A stretch of DNA of 64,000 nucleotides from assembly GCA_965223305.1 (NCBI GenBank), contig CBDCWT010000072.1:1-64000 (forward strand), written 5' to 3'. Below, piece after piece: positions 1 to 8,737 of this stretch. The number at the start of each line of letters is the position of its first letter. Positions within the stretch are counted from its first letter, which is position 1. The notes under the pieces are model-generated. The model made no database searches. It was not told where the DNA came from and worked only from the letters and a program-made list of their open reading frames with translations. Both the position numbers and the translations under genes were made by a program. Source of the stretch: CBDCWT01 sp965223305 (lineage in GTDB: Bacteria; Planctomycetota; Planctomycetia; Pirellulales; Pirellulaceae).

Positions 1-1029
1 TGCGGCCCGGGTCTATTCGCTCGGCCCCCGGCCCTGCGACGAGCAGCATGGACTGGTTACTCAGCTAGAAGCAGCAGAAATCCCCGTTCGCTTCGGCAGG
101 GCTCGTTCGATCCGACACCTTACGCAGGCCCTGTCGACTCTGCGGCGGGCGTTTGCCGAACAACCGCCTTGTATCATCCAGACGTTTCTCTTCCATGCCA
201 ACGTACTGGGCAGCTGGAGCGCGGATTTGAGCCAAGCAAAGCTGATCGCTGGCATCCGAGTTGCCGATCCAAGGCGTTGGCGGATGTTTGTGGAACGGCT
301 GGCGCTTCGCAAAGCCGAGCGTATCGTCTGCGTTAGCCACTCCGTCGCCAAGTTCGCACGCAACCAAGTGCGGTTGCCGGCAACCAAGTTGGTGGTGATT
401 CCCAACGGGATCGCCTACCACGACGATCCGACAACCCAAACTGCTCGACTGAGCAACCTTGGCATTCACGACACCGAACCCGTCATCTTGTTCGTCGGGC
501 GGCTTGAAGAACAAAAAGGAATCGGCTGGCTGCTCCGCGCCGCGCCGGCGATTCAAACTCGCTGCCCGATCACCATCTTGTCTTGGTTGGCGACGGGCCG
601 CTCCGCAGCAGGCTCGAAGCGCAAGCCGCTGCGTCACCCGCGGCCGCCAAGATCCACTTTCTCGGTTGGCGAAGCGACATCGCCAGCCTCTTAAAGCGCT
701 CCCAGCTGCTCGTCCTTCCCTCGCGATGGGAAGGCATGCCCAACGTCGTGCTCGAAGCCATGTCAGCCGGACTACCCGTCGTCGCCACGCGCGTCGACGG
801 GGTCGAGGAGCTGTTGGGTGACTGCCCCCAGCAAATCGTCGAATATGGCAATGACCTCGCGTTCGCTAACGCCATTCAAGCAATCGCCGACGATCCAGAA
901 CTCGCCGCAGCCCTGGGCCAACGAAACGTCCAGCGAGCAATCAACCACTTTTCGCTCGCCGCCATGGTTCGTCGTTACGAGCTGCTCTACGAATCGGTAT
1001 TGGGCTCGCAAATCGGTGGGAATTCCTAG
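1..1029 (+). CDS. Glycosyltransferase family 4 (GT-B), 5'-truncated by the window, frameshifted
   Basis: Transfers an activated sugar to an envelope or polysaccharide acceptor; the acceptor cannot be told from sequence. The gene is open from the first bases of the window, so its start lies upstream. The first frame holds the end of the N-terminal GT-B domain and the linker (IPNGI, then FVGRLEEQKGIGWLL). The second frame holds the C-terminal nucleotide-sugar half (LVLVGDGPLRSRL, then SRWEGMPNVVLEAMSAGLPVV with the E-x7-E signature). The two halves are joined only if one base is restored near position 562, giving RLPDHHLVLVGDGPL, so I read this as a 1-nt deletion. The TAG stop (1027-1029) is part of the target duplication of the MITE that follows. 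Family assignment is firm; substrate unknown. Confidence 0.85.
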
Positions 1030-1204
1030 CCCGAATTATTCATGAGCGATCTGCTGCGAGGTCGTAAGTCCATCCGTGGCTTCGTCATGCTTCACAATTC
1101 TCCCTCGACGTATTGCTTCAATACGCCTGCGGAAGAATTGCTCGCCTTCCTTTGCCACGAACGTACTTACAACCTCTCGCCACGATCTTCATGAATAATC
1201 CGGG
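1030..1204. mobile_element. 175-bp foldback MITE, copy 1 (IS1380-type ends)
   Basis: Ends are CCCGAATTATTCATGA and the inverted CCCGGATTATTCATGA. The similarity of the arms continues for about 50 bp, and the centre carries CGTATTG/CAATACG, so the whole element folds into one long imperfect hairpin. CTAG is duplicated on both sides (1026-1029 and 1205-1208). A second copy, about 95% identical by eye, lies at 12055-12228 with a different duplication. No coding capacity. The ends match those of the IS1380-type element at 42288-44027, which could supply the transposase in trans. Confidence 0.9.
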
Positions 1205-1395
1205 CTAGCAACCGGTCAAGTTGCCCGTCGCGAGGAACTCTGCTCCAGGCTGTTTGCCGGTGCCCGGCCGGCGGCGAAAAAACTGATTTCTGAGGGCCCG
1301 CTGGCCCGTCGACGGAAGTCCTATCTAGCTAACCAACTACGACAATTGACTAGCCAATACAGGTCATTTTCCTCGGGAAAAAGTCGTGTTGACCA

Positions 1396-1450
1396 GTGGA
1401 TCTACGTGGATATGCTTGGGGGGAAGTGGGAGGAAATGGAGCAGAGTGGA
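1396..1450 (+). promoter_or_regulatory. MraZ operator: six TGGR boxes at 10-bp spacing
   Basis: Pentamers GTGGA, GTGGA, TTGGG, GTGGG, ATGGA and GTGGA start at 1396, 1406, 1416, 1426, 1436 and 1446, exactly 10 bp apart, ending 5 bp before the mraZ ATG. MraZ of E. coli is known to bind TGGGN direct repeats separated by 5 bp in its own promoter. The periodicity is seen directly; autorepression of mraZ (and rsmH) is inferred. The boxes also overlap the ribosome-binding region. Confidence 0.8.
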
Positions 1451-1455
1451 GCAGA

Positions 1456-1969
1456 ATGTTACTCACTGGAACCTTTGTACGGGCCCTGGACGATAAGCAA
1501 CGTCTAGCGATCCCCAAGCCGATCCGCGAGTCACTGGGGTTCCCAGAGCGTACCGTCTATTACTTGGCACCGGGAACGGATGGTTCGCTGGCTCTTTACA
1601 CGCCGGACTCTTTTTCGCAGCTGGCTGAACAGCTCGACCAAGTATCACCCAATGGGCCGGAGGTTCGTGCATTCAGTCGTTTGTTCTACTCGCAAGCGCA
1701 GCGTGTCGAGATCGACCGAACTGGACGGTTACGGATTTCCAACCGAGCTGGCTGGCCTCGCCCACCTGAAGAAGGAGATTGTGCTGTTGGGCGTGCGGGA
1801 TCACCTGGAGTTATGGGATCGGGCTCGTTGGGACGAGTACCTCGCGAACAAGCAGCCACAGTACGACGAGATTGCGGAGAATGCGTTGGCCGACCCGCTG
1901 TCGGCCGCATCAGATCCAACCCCGTTGTTCCCACAGGAGGGGGAACGCAAACCGGTTCAGCCGCGTTGA
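1456..1969 (+). CDS. mraZ: Transcriptional regulator MraZ (frameshifted)
   Basis: Ring-forming DNA-binding protein of the SpoVT-AbrB-like fold that represses its own promoter and the division cluster. The N-terminal half (MLLTGTFVRALDDKQRLAIP, then RVEIDRTGRLRI) and C-terminal half (PTELAGLAHLKKEIVLLGV, then DHLELWDRARWDEYL) are both canonical but in different frames. Removing one T in the run near 1730-1735 restores RIPTELAG. The start was chosen because MLLTGT is the usual N-terminus and the six operator boxes end just upstream. The tail after about residue 150 (DPTPLFPQEGERKPVQPR) is non-conserved. rsmH follows 830 bp downstream, separated by repeats. Confidence 0.92.
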
Positions 1970-2208
1970 GATCCACCGTCGTCCGAGAAGTCCAATTTGA
2001 AACGTCCGTCCGTTCGCCATCGCAGCCTGCAGGTCAGTCAGCGGCCACCGACTGATCTGTTTGAGGCTGAGCCGGAAGTAGGAAACGACCGGTTGCGAAC
2101 AGCAGCGTCCGCGCCTTCAACCCTCGTCGTGGACTCTGCCTGCAACGACCCGCGTGGGGGCACAGGGATGTGCCCCAGGTCCGTTGCTAGCGCCAGCGGG
2201 AGCTCTTT

Positions 2209-2266
<58 letters not shown>

Positions 2267-2436
2267 TGCTCCCTGCACGGTTACCACGGCTCGGCAGAAG
2301 CTTCGCCCTCCCGGTCGCTTGACGGATAACGTCAGATGCCTGCTCGACTATCATGGAGGTCGTGCAGCTTTTACATCTCACGATTGAACAACCTCACCGT
2401 CCCGCGCAGGACGTCGTGCGGCTATTACGCTTCATG

Positions 2437-2775
2437 CAGTCCACCAAACTCTGGCGAGTTCGGCTACGCTGCAAATCAGCCGCTGGGCGTTAGCCCACGG
2501 TTCTCCAGCGAAACCGACGCGTAGCGGCCGGCGAGGGCTCCCCCTCTCCGGCCCTTCGGGCCGACTCTCCCCGAGGGGAGAGTGAAAAGAGACTAAATCA
2601 CACTCATGATTAGACAACCAGCGGGCATCAACGTTACCCTCCCGCGCGCGGGAGGGTCGGACGCGATAGCGTCCGGGGAGGGTTGCCCGGGAGTGATCGC
2701 CCCTCGCGTGCCCCCTCTCCGGCCCTTCGGGCCGACTCTCCCCGAGCGGAGAGTGAAAGAAAGACGAAATCACGC
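2437..2775. repeat. Composite palindromic dispersed repeat (copy 1)
   Basis: A mosaic of modules seen again at 4735-5046, 8738-9017, 15950-16200 and 31320-31830. The modules are AACTC-TGGC-GAGTT followed by GGCTACG; CAGCCGCTGGGCGTTAGCCC; GGCCC-TTC-GGGCC; ACTCTCCCC paired with GGGGAGAGT; and CCCTCCCGC-GC-GCGGGAGGG paired with GGACGC/GCGTCC. Each module is a small hairpin. The rest of 1970-2799 contains no gene that I can support. Confidence 0.85.
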
Positions 2776-2799
2776 ACTAACTTAAGAGCTGCACGATCT

Positions 2800-3688
2800 A
2801 TGGAGCGATCACGGTCATTACACATTCCGGTGCTGGCTGAGGAAACGCTGCATTGGTTGCATCCCAGGCAGGGAGATACGCTTGTGGACGGCACCATGGG
2901 TGGGGGCGGCCATACGCGACTGTTGGCCGAGCGGGTGGGCCCGCAGGGTCGGATCATCGCCCTGGATCGAGATCCCGCCGCCATCTTGCATGCGGAGTCC
3001 AACTTGAGCGAGCCGCCAGTCCGCTGCATCCAGTCCGACTTCCGGCACGTCAGGGCGGTTCTGGAATCCGAGGACATCGAATCCGTCGACGGCATCCTGC
3101 TCGACCTGGGCCTCTCCAGTGACCAGCTGGCTGACAGCACGCGAGGCTTTAGCTTTGCCGCCGAAGGCGAGCTAGATTTGCGTTTCAATCCCGCTGAAGG
3201 GGAACCTGCCTGGAAGTTGTTAGAGACGATGCCTGAGAGGAAACTGGCGGATTTGATTTTCACCTTTGGAGAGGAGCGACGGAGCCGGCGGATCGCTCGC
3301 ACCATTGTCGCCGCTCGACGCCAACAGCGCCTCAGAACGGCCGAGCAACTTGCCAAGATCGTGCAGCGTTGCGTGCCGAGGGCCAAGAACCACCGCATTC
3401 ATCCGGCCACACGCACTTTTCAAGCGCTGCGCATTGCGGTCAACGACGAATTGGGGGCCTTGAAACAACTGCTAGCAGACGCTCCGAGCTGCATACGGCC
3501 GGGAGGGTAGGCTGGCAATCATCAGCTTTCATTCGCTCGAAGACCGACTCGTCAAGCACGCCTTCCGCGACGACAGCCGGTACCTGACCTTGACGAAAAA
3601 ACCGATTCGCCCTAATCAGGGCGAGGTCAGTTCCAACACACGCAGCCGCAGTGCGCGGTTACGGGTTGCGGAGCGAGATGCTGTTTGA
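2800..3688 (+). CDS. rsmH: 16S rRNA (cytosine(1402)-N(4))-methyltransferase RsmH (frameshifted)
   Basis: SAM-dependent N4-methylation of C1402 in the 30S decoding centre. The start MERSRSLHIPVLAEE is typical. The SAM site is GTMGGGGHTRLLAE (about residues 31-44), followed by ALDRDP and ILLDLGLSSDQLADSTRGFSF. Near 3505-3509 an extra G in GGGAGGG stops the first frame after PSCIRPGG. Deleting it continues as RLAIISFHSLEDRLVKHAF and ends RSRSARLRVAERDAV, giving about 295 residues, normal for the family. It keeps the mraZ-rsmH order of the division cluster, but the usual ftsL/ftsI/mur genes do not follow. Confidence 0.93.
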
Positions 3689-3819
3689 CTTGGCAGACCG
3701 CGAGCACTATCTCCAAACACGATCTCATACCCACCGACGCTGCCCCTCGAGTCGCGTAGGGGCCAAGAGCGGTGATCGGCAGATCACGAGCGTCTGAGAA
3801 GCCTCAGGAAGGGGCAACC

Positions 3820-4551
3820 ATGGGCAAGCTAGTAAAACCAACAGCGTTGGTCGTCAGTGCGGCGATCGTCCTCTACGCAATTGTGCTGGTGCGCGGGAGG
3901 CTAGACGAATCGTACCTGCCGGCGCCCCTCTCGGTCGAGCCATCGCCAGTGTTGGACCCGCGTCCGCCCCGCGAGCCTCGCGTGTCGCACCAACCCACCA
4001 TCTTGGAAGCTCGGCCAGCGGAGTACCGTCAGGCGGTGAGGCCGGTGGAGCGCCCGACGCTGGACGAACCGGAGGGCGGCGACACGGAACCGGAACCAGC
4101 CTTTCCGATTGAGCCGGCGGTACCCTATCAGCCCGCTGAGAGCCTTCCCAATCAGGGAGCCGCCCAGCGGATCGAGTTCCCAATGGAGGGTGCTAGCTTG
4201 GCGGTTGACTTTCCCAGCCCCCAACCAGCCATGACCGCAGAACCGCGTGCACCGCAGCACGCCGCCGTGCAGGCATCGCACGTTGGCGAGGACGACAGCC
4301 ACCGGCATGGGCAGCAGACGTGGCGGACCGGCAAAGAGGACAGCCTCTGGAACATCGCGCTCGTCCGGTATGGCAACGGCTCCTACTATCACGCGCTCTT
4401 CGCGAGCAACCGCGATCGCATCCAGATGCCCGACCGTTTGCCGGAGGGACTGATCCTGGAGACTCCCCAGGTCGAGGTCCTACGGCAGCGTTTTCCGCAG
4501 CTCTGTCCAGATGACGCGCCAGCCGACCGGACGGCTGCGCACGCCCTTTGA
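3820..4551 (+). CDS. Single-pass membrane protein with C-terminal LysM-like domain
   Basis: 243 residues. A short cytoplasmic end (MGKLVKP) is followed by one membrane segment (about residues 8-26, LVVSAAIVLYAIVLV) and a long Pro/Glu-rich periplasmic stretch (about 30-160). The C-terminus (about 165-220) reads WRTGKEDSLWNIALVRYGNGSYY, then LFASNRDRI and LPEGLILETP, matching the LysM pattern that binds N-acetylglucosamine-containing glycans. The ATG at 3820 has a GGAAGGGG ribosome-binding site; an in-frame start at 3772 is less likely. It sits where ftsL normally follows rsmH and has a similar bitopic layout, so an envelope role is a reasonable inference. No homology to FtsL is visible. Confidence 0.75.
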   Translation: MGKLVKPTALVVSAAIVLYAIVLVRGRLDESYLPAPLSVEPSPVLDPRPPREPRVSHQPTILEARPAEYRQAVRPVERPTLDEPEGGDTEPEPAFPIEPAVPYQPAESLPNQGAAQRIEFPMEGASLAVDFPSPQPAMTAEPRAPQHAAVQASHVGEDDSHRHGQQTWRTGKEDSLWNIALVRYGNGSYYHALFASNRDRIQMPDRLPEGLILETPQVEVLRQRFPQLCPDDAPADRTAAHAL

Positions 4552-4606
4552 TGTTGCGCTACTCGCCTTCCTGCAGGCACAAGGCGGCGGATCCGCGGCA
4601 TTTTTC

Positions 4607-4680
4607 GCAACCCGAAGCGTAAGCGAGGGGGAAGTTGGCATACCATCGCAAGTTGTTCCCTCGCTTACGCTTCGGGTTAG
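4607..4680. repeat. Inverted repeat CCCGAAGCGTAAGCGAGGG
   Basis: CCCGAAGCGTAAGCGAGGG (about 4611-4629) and its reverse complement (about 4659-4677) flank about 30 bp and would form a 19-bp stem. The same palindromic unit recurs at about 57595-57655 and 57760-57825. No coding potential. Confidence 0.85.
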
Positions 4681-4734
4681 GATGGAGCCACACACGCGAC
4701 ATCGGAACGGGGAGGCGTGCGGTTTCTAACGTAG

Positions 4735-5046
4735 TGCGTGATTTCGTCTTTCTTTACTCTCCCCTTGGGGAGAGTCGGCCGAGTCGGCCCGAAGGGCCGG
4801 AGAGGGAGAGCCGTCCCCGGACGCTACGCGTCGGTTTCGCTGGGGAACCGTGGGCTAACGCCCAGCGGCTGATTGGAGCGTAGCCGAACTCGCCAGAGTT
4901 TGGTGGACTTCGTCTTTCGTTACTCTCCCCTTGGGGAGAGTCGGCCCGAAGGGCCGGAGAGGGGGAACAGCCTCGAGGGGGCGATCACTCGCAGGCAGCC
5001 CTCCCCGGACGCTACGCGTCCGACCCTCCCGCGCGCGGGAGGGTGA
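4735..5046. repeat. Composite palindromic dispersed repeat (copy 2)
   Basis: Two partial units in tandem of the repeat at 2437-2775, here in inverse orientation: TAGTGCGTGATTTCGTCTTT, the CTCCCC/GGGGAG and GGCCC/GGGCC hairpins, the AACGCCCAGCGGCTGATT module, AACTCGCCAGAGTT, and the CCCTCCCGCGCGCGGGAGGG palindrome at about 5024-5043. The remainder of 4552-5192 holds nothing else that I can identify. Confidence 0.85.
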
Positions 5047-5192
5047 GGTGGATGTCCGCTGTTTTGTGAAGCGCAAGGCTGCACAGCCTCCGAGCGGGTG
5101 GATGCCGGCAAGTTTGTCAACATGAAGCGGAAAAGCTGCACGACCTCTGGGAGGGTGACCATCGCTTCTGTGAGTGGAACCAGAGCAACGCC

Positions 5193-5675
5193 ATGGCGAA
5201 TCCGTGTCAATTGCCGCTCGAGCGACTGATCTCGGGCGGTCAGACGGGTGTGGATCGCGGTGCCCTCGACGCGGCAATCGCCGCCAACCTCGCGCACGGC
5301 GGATGGTGCCCAAACGGTCGGATTGCCGAGGACGGTGCAATTCCGATGACCTACCGGCTCGTCGAAACCGACTCCGCCGACTACCCTGTCCGCACGGAAA
5401 AGAACGTCGTTGACTCTGACGCGACGTTGATCCTGTACCGCAACCAGCTGGCCGGCGGCACCAAACTGACCTACCAGCTCACCAAAAAACACGGTCGGCC
5501 CGCCCATTTGCACGATCTAGCCCACTCTTCCGATGTGGGGCCGACCAGGCGATGGATCTTCGACAACCAAGTGCGCGTGCTCAACGTAGCCGGTCCACGA
5601 GAGAGTTCCGCGCCTGGCATTCAGCAAGAGGCGTATGACTTCGTCCTGCGGCTCCTGTCGGGAGCCGACCCGTAA
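5193..5675 (+). CDS. YpsA-like putative molybdenum carrier (SLOG superfamily)
   Basis: 160-residue Rossmann-like protein of the putative molybdenum carrier family, related to YpsA and the SLOG nucleotide-sensing domains. It begins with ERLISGGQTGVDRGALDAA (about residues 9-27), the glycine-rich phosphate-binding signature. This is followed by the GWCPNGRIAEDG segment and RTEKNVVDSDATLILY, which are hallmarks of the family. The family name rests on a structural-genomics suggestion of molybdenum-cofactor binding, so the true ligand is uncertain and no molybdenum genes lie nearby. Start ATG is at 5193. It stands alone between repeat-rich spacers. Confidence 0.8.
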   Translation: MANPCQLPLERLISGGQTGVDRGALDAAIAANLAHGGWCPNGRIAEDGAIPMTYRLVETDSADYPVRTEKNVVDSDATLILYRNQLAGGTKLTYQLTKKHGRPAHLHDLAHSSDVGPTRRWIFDNQVRVLNVAGPRESSAPGIQQEAYDFVLRLLSGADP

Positions 5676-5755
5676 CCGGGCTTTCGCCGCAGGCCGGCGA
5701 GCACGCAGTAGCCACACTGGAGCGATCGTGAAAGTCAACAGCCGGAACAAGTGGA

Positions 5756-5945
5756 AGTGGTAGGCCGGAACGAGCGGCGGGAGAGATGTTGAGTTGCTCG
5801 CCCCGCGTGACCGCCGCGCTGTTCCGGCGCCAACGGAGCGGTTGCGATGCTGAACGTAGTCACCGCCTGCCGGAACGGCGCGGCGGAAAAATCCTACGCT
5901 CACGGACAGCCTCTCGCGCCGCTTGTTACGGCCTACTTCTGCGGA
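5756..5945. repeat. GTAGGCCGGAAC-type inverted repeat cluster
   Basis: GGTAGGCCGGAACGAGCGGCG, the inner units CTGTTCCGGCGCC and GCCTGCCGGAACGGCGCGG, and an inverse CGCCGCTTGTTACGGCCTAC form an approximately 190-bp palindromic block. A sister block lies at 54950-55165. It fills most of the convergent spacer between the YpsA-like gene and the alpha/beta hydrolase. Confidence 0.75.
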
Positions 5946-5957
5946 GCTCACGCCCCC

Positions 5958-6833
5958 CTACCGCCGGCGCGGGACACCGTTCTCCGTCAGAAAACGATCG
6001 AGTACCTGGTAGTACGACTCGGGATTGGGATCGTTATGGCCGAGTTCGGGAAACGGGAGGAACTCTTTCTGCTGGCTACCAGCCGCGTCGAACAGCTGGC
6101 GTCCCAGTTCGATTGGGATCAGTTCGTCGTCGTCACCGTGGCTCAGCAGCAACGGTGCTGTGACAGCGGAGATTTTCGACAGCGAATCGAAGCGAGATCG
6201 CATCATCCGGCGGACCGGCGCCCACCAATAGAGTCGCGCGGCCACCTCGGGGAGGGAAGTAAATGTACTCTCCAGCACCAGAACCTGGGCCGAGTACTGC
6301 GCAGCTAGGTCCACGGCCACCGCCCCTCCCAATGAACGCCCTGCGATCACTAGCTGATCCGGCGGCAGCTGGGCACGCTCGACCAGCCACGCGTGCGCGG
6401 CGTGTGCATCGGCCAAAACTCCCGCCTCATGCGGTGCCCCTTCGCTCCGGCCGTAGCCGCGATAGTCGAATGCAAAGACCGCGAATCCGAGCTCGTCTCG
6501 AAGCAGCGCCAGCAGCCCGGCGAGATGTGCGACATGCTCCCCGTTGCCATGGCAGTACAGCAGGTAGCCGCGCGGTTGGGGCAGGTCGAGAAACCAGCCG
6601 TGCAGCGGCGTTCCGTCTGCCGACTGAAAGAAAACATCTTCCGCCTGCACACGACGTGGCGACCAGTCACCGCGCGGGTAGCGAGGTGCGGGAAAGACTA
6701 GCAGATTTTCGAGCAGGACCAACAACAGCAGAACCGCCAAATACCCACTCCCGCTGAGGACGACCGTCCGGCACAGGAGTCGGTACCGGCTTGTGCGCGG
6801 ACTACGATCGTTTGAACTTGTACTTGTGATCAA
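5958..6833 (-). CDS. Alpha/beta hydrolase, membrane-anchored (S33/BEM46-like)
   Basis: Serine hydrolase of 291 residues with an N-terminal membrane segment (about 23-45, VVLSGSGYLAVLLLLVLLENLL), so it is probably exported and anchored. Catalytic elements are visible: oxyanion region LLYCHGNGEH, nucleophile elbow GRSLGG (Ser about 168), acid in SHGDDDELIP, and histidine in PELGHND. This is the layout of the serine aminopeptidase-like S33 group and BEM46/YfhR-type proteins; the substrate cannot be told. Its start overlaps the reconstructed end of the DUF1571 gene (stop 6802-6804) by about 30 bp, so the two are probably one transcript. Confidence 0.85.
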   Translation of the reverse strand: MITSTSSNDRSPRTSRYRLLCRTVVLSGSGYLAVLLLLVLLENLLVFPAPRYPRGDWSPRRVQAEDVFFQSADGTPLHGWFLDLPQPRGYLLYCHGNGEHVAHLAGLLALLRDELGFAVFAFDYRGYGRSEGAPHEAGVLADAHAAHAWLVERAQLPPDQLVIAGRSLGGAVAVDLAAQYSAQVLVLESTFTSLPEVAARLYWWAPVRRMMRSRFDSLSKISAVTAPLLLSHGDDDELIPIELGRQLFDAAGSQQKEFLPFPELGHNDPNPESYYQVLDRFLTENGVPRRR

Positions 6834-7693
6834 AGTCCCGCTCTTGTAAACCGACGTTGACCTTAATATTCAGGTAAGTGTATTCCTCAATCAGGTAGGG
6901 CTCACCACCTTCGCGAACAAGGCCAACCATAAGCCGCATATCGAACCGGGAGCTTCAGCTCGTCGTCGATGAAGATCCTGGCAACATGAAAATCAAAATG
7001 CGGTCGCTTGATGGGGTGCTTCACCTCGAGGATGGTACATTTGCGGCCGTTGATGGCGGCGTCCGGAATAAACTCGACTTCGCATTCGCCTCGTTTTCGA
7101 TCACGCTCACCTTTTTCCAGCAGCTTTTCGATGAGGTTCTCGATGCCGACGTCTGTAATCGGATAGAGCTGGCCTCGCATGGCAATCGGCCCGTTCGGGT
7201 TCAACCAGATCGGAGGCATGACTTTGAACAACTTGCTGCTGTCGCGAGCCACTAACTTGTTGCTGTTACGCCCTTTGACGAAGATCACCTCGCGGCCCTT
7301 GACGTTGGCGGGCTTCAGAAAACGCATGTAAACGCTGAATGGCGTCGTGACCACTCCGTTTTGCGACCGCTCGTTTCGTACTTCGGTATAAATGTACTCG
7401 TGACCGTTGAGTACACCGTTGACCCGTTCACGTTTGACGAGAATGCACGAGTAGTCGTCGACTATCGTCCTGACCACCTCCAGCCCCTCGCGAGCCTTTT
7501 CCAAGGCAGGGTCAAGAGGATGAAGGTCCGGGCGTTTCGGCGGTTCGACACGGTTGGAGACATGGTAAACCGGCTCCTTGAGGTCGGTGCGAGGCTTGGG
7601 CGCCTCCTGCCCCTCGACCTGGTAACCTAGCAAGATGACGACTCCGGCGGCAACACCGACGGCTGACCGGCGTGAGAAGCTGGACAGGGTCAT
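6802..7693 (-). CDS. DUF1571 secreted protein (frameshifted)
   Basis: Starts MTLSSFSRRSAVGVAAGVVILLG, an export signal with an Arg-Arg pair. The mature protein carries the DUF1571 pattern: ALEKAREGLEVVRTIVDDYSC, LVKRERVNG, then VYMRFLKPANVKGREV and NSNKLVARDS. The frame breaks after LPVRYAAYGWP. Removing one T near 6917 continues it as VREGGEPYLIEEYTYLNIKVNV and then DFDHKYKFKRS, the expected family C-terminus, ending at 6802. DUF1571 is abundant in planctomycetes and has no assigned function. The fold resembles LolA/LppX-like lipid-binding proteins in some descriptions, which I cannot verify here. Confidence 0.85.
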
Positions 7694-8023
7694 GCGGGAA
7701 TCCTTTCCTCTGGGTGTCTGTTTACCAATAGCAGGTTGAACCGCTACGCTTGGTTAGTGTGCAAAAAATGGGCAAGTGCCGCGAGCTTCAATGCTCCACC
7801 TGCCTCGCCTGCTGTTTGGCGCACTACTTGTCGGCTGTACCGACAGCTGCCCGGGCGAGTGCGATCTCTTTCTGCATTCATTTATCGCCACAACCGGATT
7901 GTCAGCATAACTATCGAAAGGCGACCTCCCGCTACTTTCCCGCTGGAGTCCGCCGCCACACCGGAACAACAATTCCAGGCGTCACATCTTATTCGAATCC
8001 GCAAAACTCAGGGAGACAGATTT
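7694..8023. other. Divergent intergenic spacer, nothing recognised
   Basis: 330 bp between the divergently transcribed DUF1571 and metallo-beta-lactamase genes. It must hold both promoters. The frame of the downstream gene is open through it, but the encoded residues show no family pattern, so I do not extend that gene upstream. Confidence 0.5.
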
Positions 8024-8689
8024 GTGCAGGTATCCGAAATGCAGATCGGCGTCATAGTCGACCCATTTTACGCAGAGAACGCCTATATCGCTCACCGATC
8101 CGGCCGCGACGACTGCCTTCTGATCGATCCCAGTTTCAACAGCGACGGCATCTTGGCTTACGTCGACCAGCACCAGCTGACACCGGCAGCCATCCTGAAC
8201 ACCCATGGCCACGTGGACCACATCGCTGGCAACTCGGCCATGAAAACCCGCTGGCCCGATTGCCCACTGCTGATCGGGGCAGGGGACGCCTACAAATTGA
8301 CCGACCCTGAGGCCAACCTATCACGGCCCTTCGGCAGGGACGTTGTGAGTCCGCGCGAAGATCGCCAAGTCGCCGAGGGCGACTCACTCGAGCTGGCCGG
8401 ATTCGAGTTGGAAGTACGCGAGACCCCGGGACACTCGAAAGGACACGTCGTCTACCTCTGGCGAGGTGGGGCCCCCTGGGTCGTATTTGGCGGCGACGTC
8501 CTTTTTCAACGCGGGATTGGTCGTCCCGACTTCCCAGACGGAGATTTCGAGGAACTGGCCCAGTCGATTCGAACCAAGCTCTATCCGCTACCGGACGACA
8601 CCATCGTCCTCAGCGGACACGGCGCGCCGACAACGGTCGGTGACGAAAAACGAGGAAACCCGTACGTACCCGGGGCTCGAGGCAACTGA
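8024..8689 (+). CDS. Metallo-beta-lactamase-fold hydrolase (glyoxalase II-like)
   Basis: About 221 residues. Metal-binding motif THGHVDHIAGN (HxHxDH), then GHSKGH, GGDVLFQRGIGRPDF, and the C-terminal SGHGAPTTVGDEKRGNPYV are all in family order. This is the compact subgroup (YcbL-like) that lacks the long C-terminal domain of true glyoxalase II. It would hydrolyse a thioester such as S-lactoylglutathione or a related low-molecular-weight thiol ester, using a dinuclear metal. GTG at 8024 is preferred because GGGAG lies 8 bp upstream; ATG at 8039 is the alternative. Cytoplasmic, monocistronic. Confidence 0.85.
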   Translation: MQVSEMQIGVIVDPFYAENAYIAHRSGRDDCLLIDPSFNSDGILAYVDQHQLTPAAILNTHGHVDHIAGNSAMKTRWPDCPLLIGAGDAYKLTDPEANLSRPFGRDVVSPREDRQVAEGDSLELAGFELEVRETPGHSKGHVVYLWRGGAPWVVFGGDVLFQRGIGRPDFPDGDFEELAQSIRTKLYPLPDDTIVLSGHGAPTTVGDEKRGNPYVPGARGN

Positions 8690-8737
8690 AATAGCAAGGA
8701 CGCTCCGTCGTGCTACGCCGTTAAGGCCCGCCACCCG

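Noticed and set aside
1396..1455. In-frame GTG extension of mraZ upstream of MLLTGT
   Set aside because: The codons are made of the 10-bp operator repeats, and no MraZ has such an N-terminus.
4735..5050. Short proteins containing FAGEPWANAQRL and SVAELARVW, repeated at many loci
   Set aside because: They are translations of the dispersed palindromic repeat in one frame; all frames of the repeat are about equally open.
5786..6308. Plus-strand frames over the alpha/beta hydrolase end
   Set aside because: Shadows of the minus-strand gene and of the GGCCGGAAC repeat.
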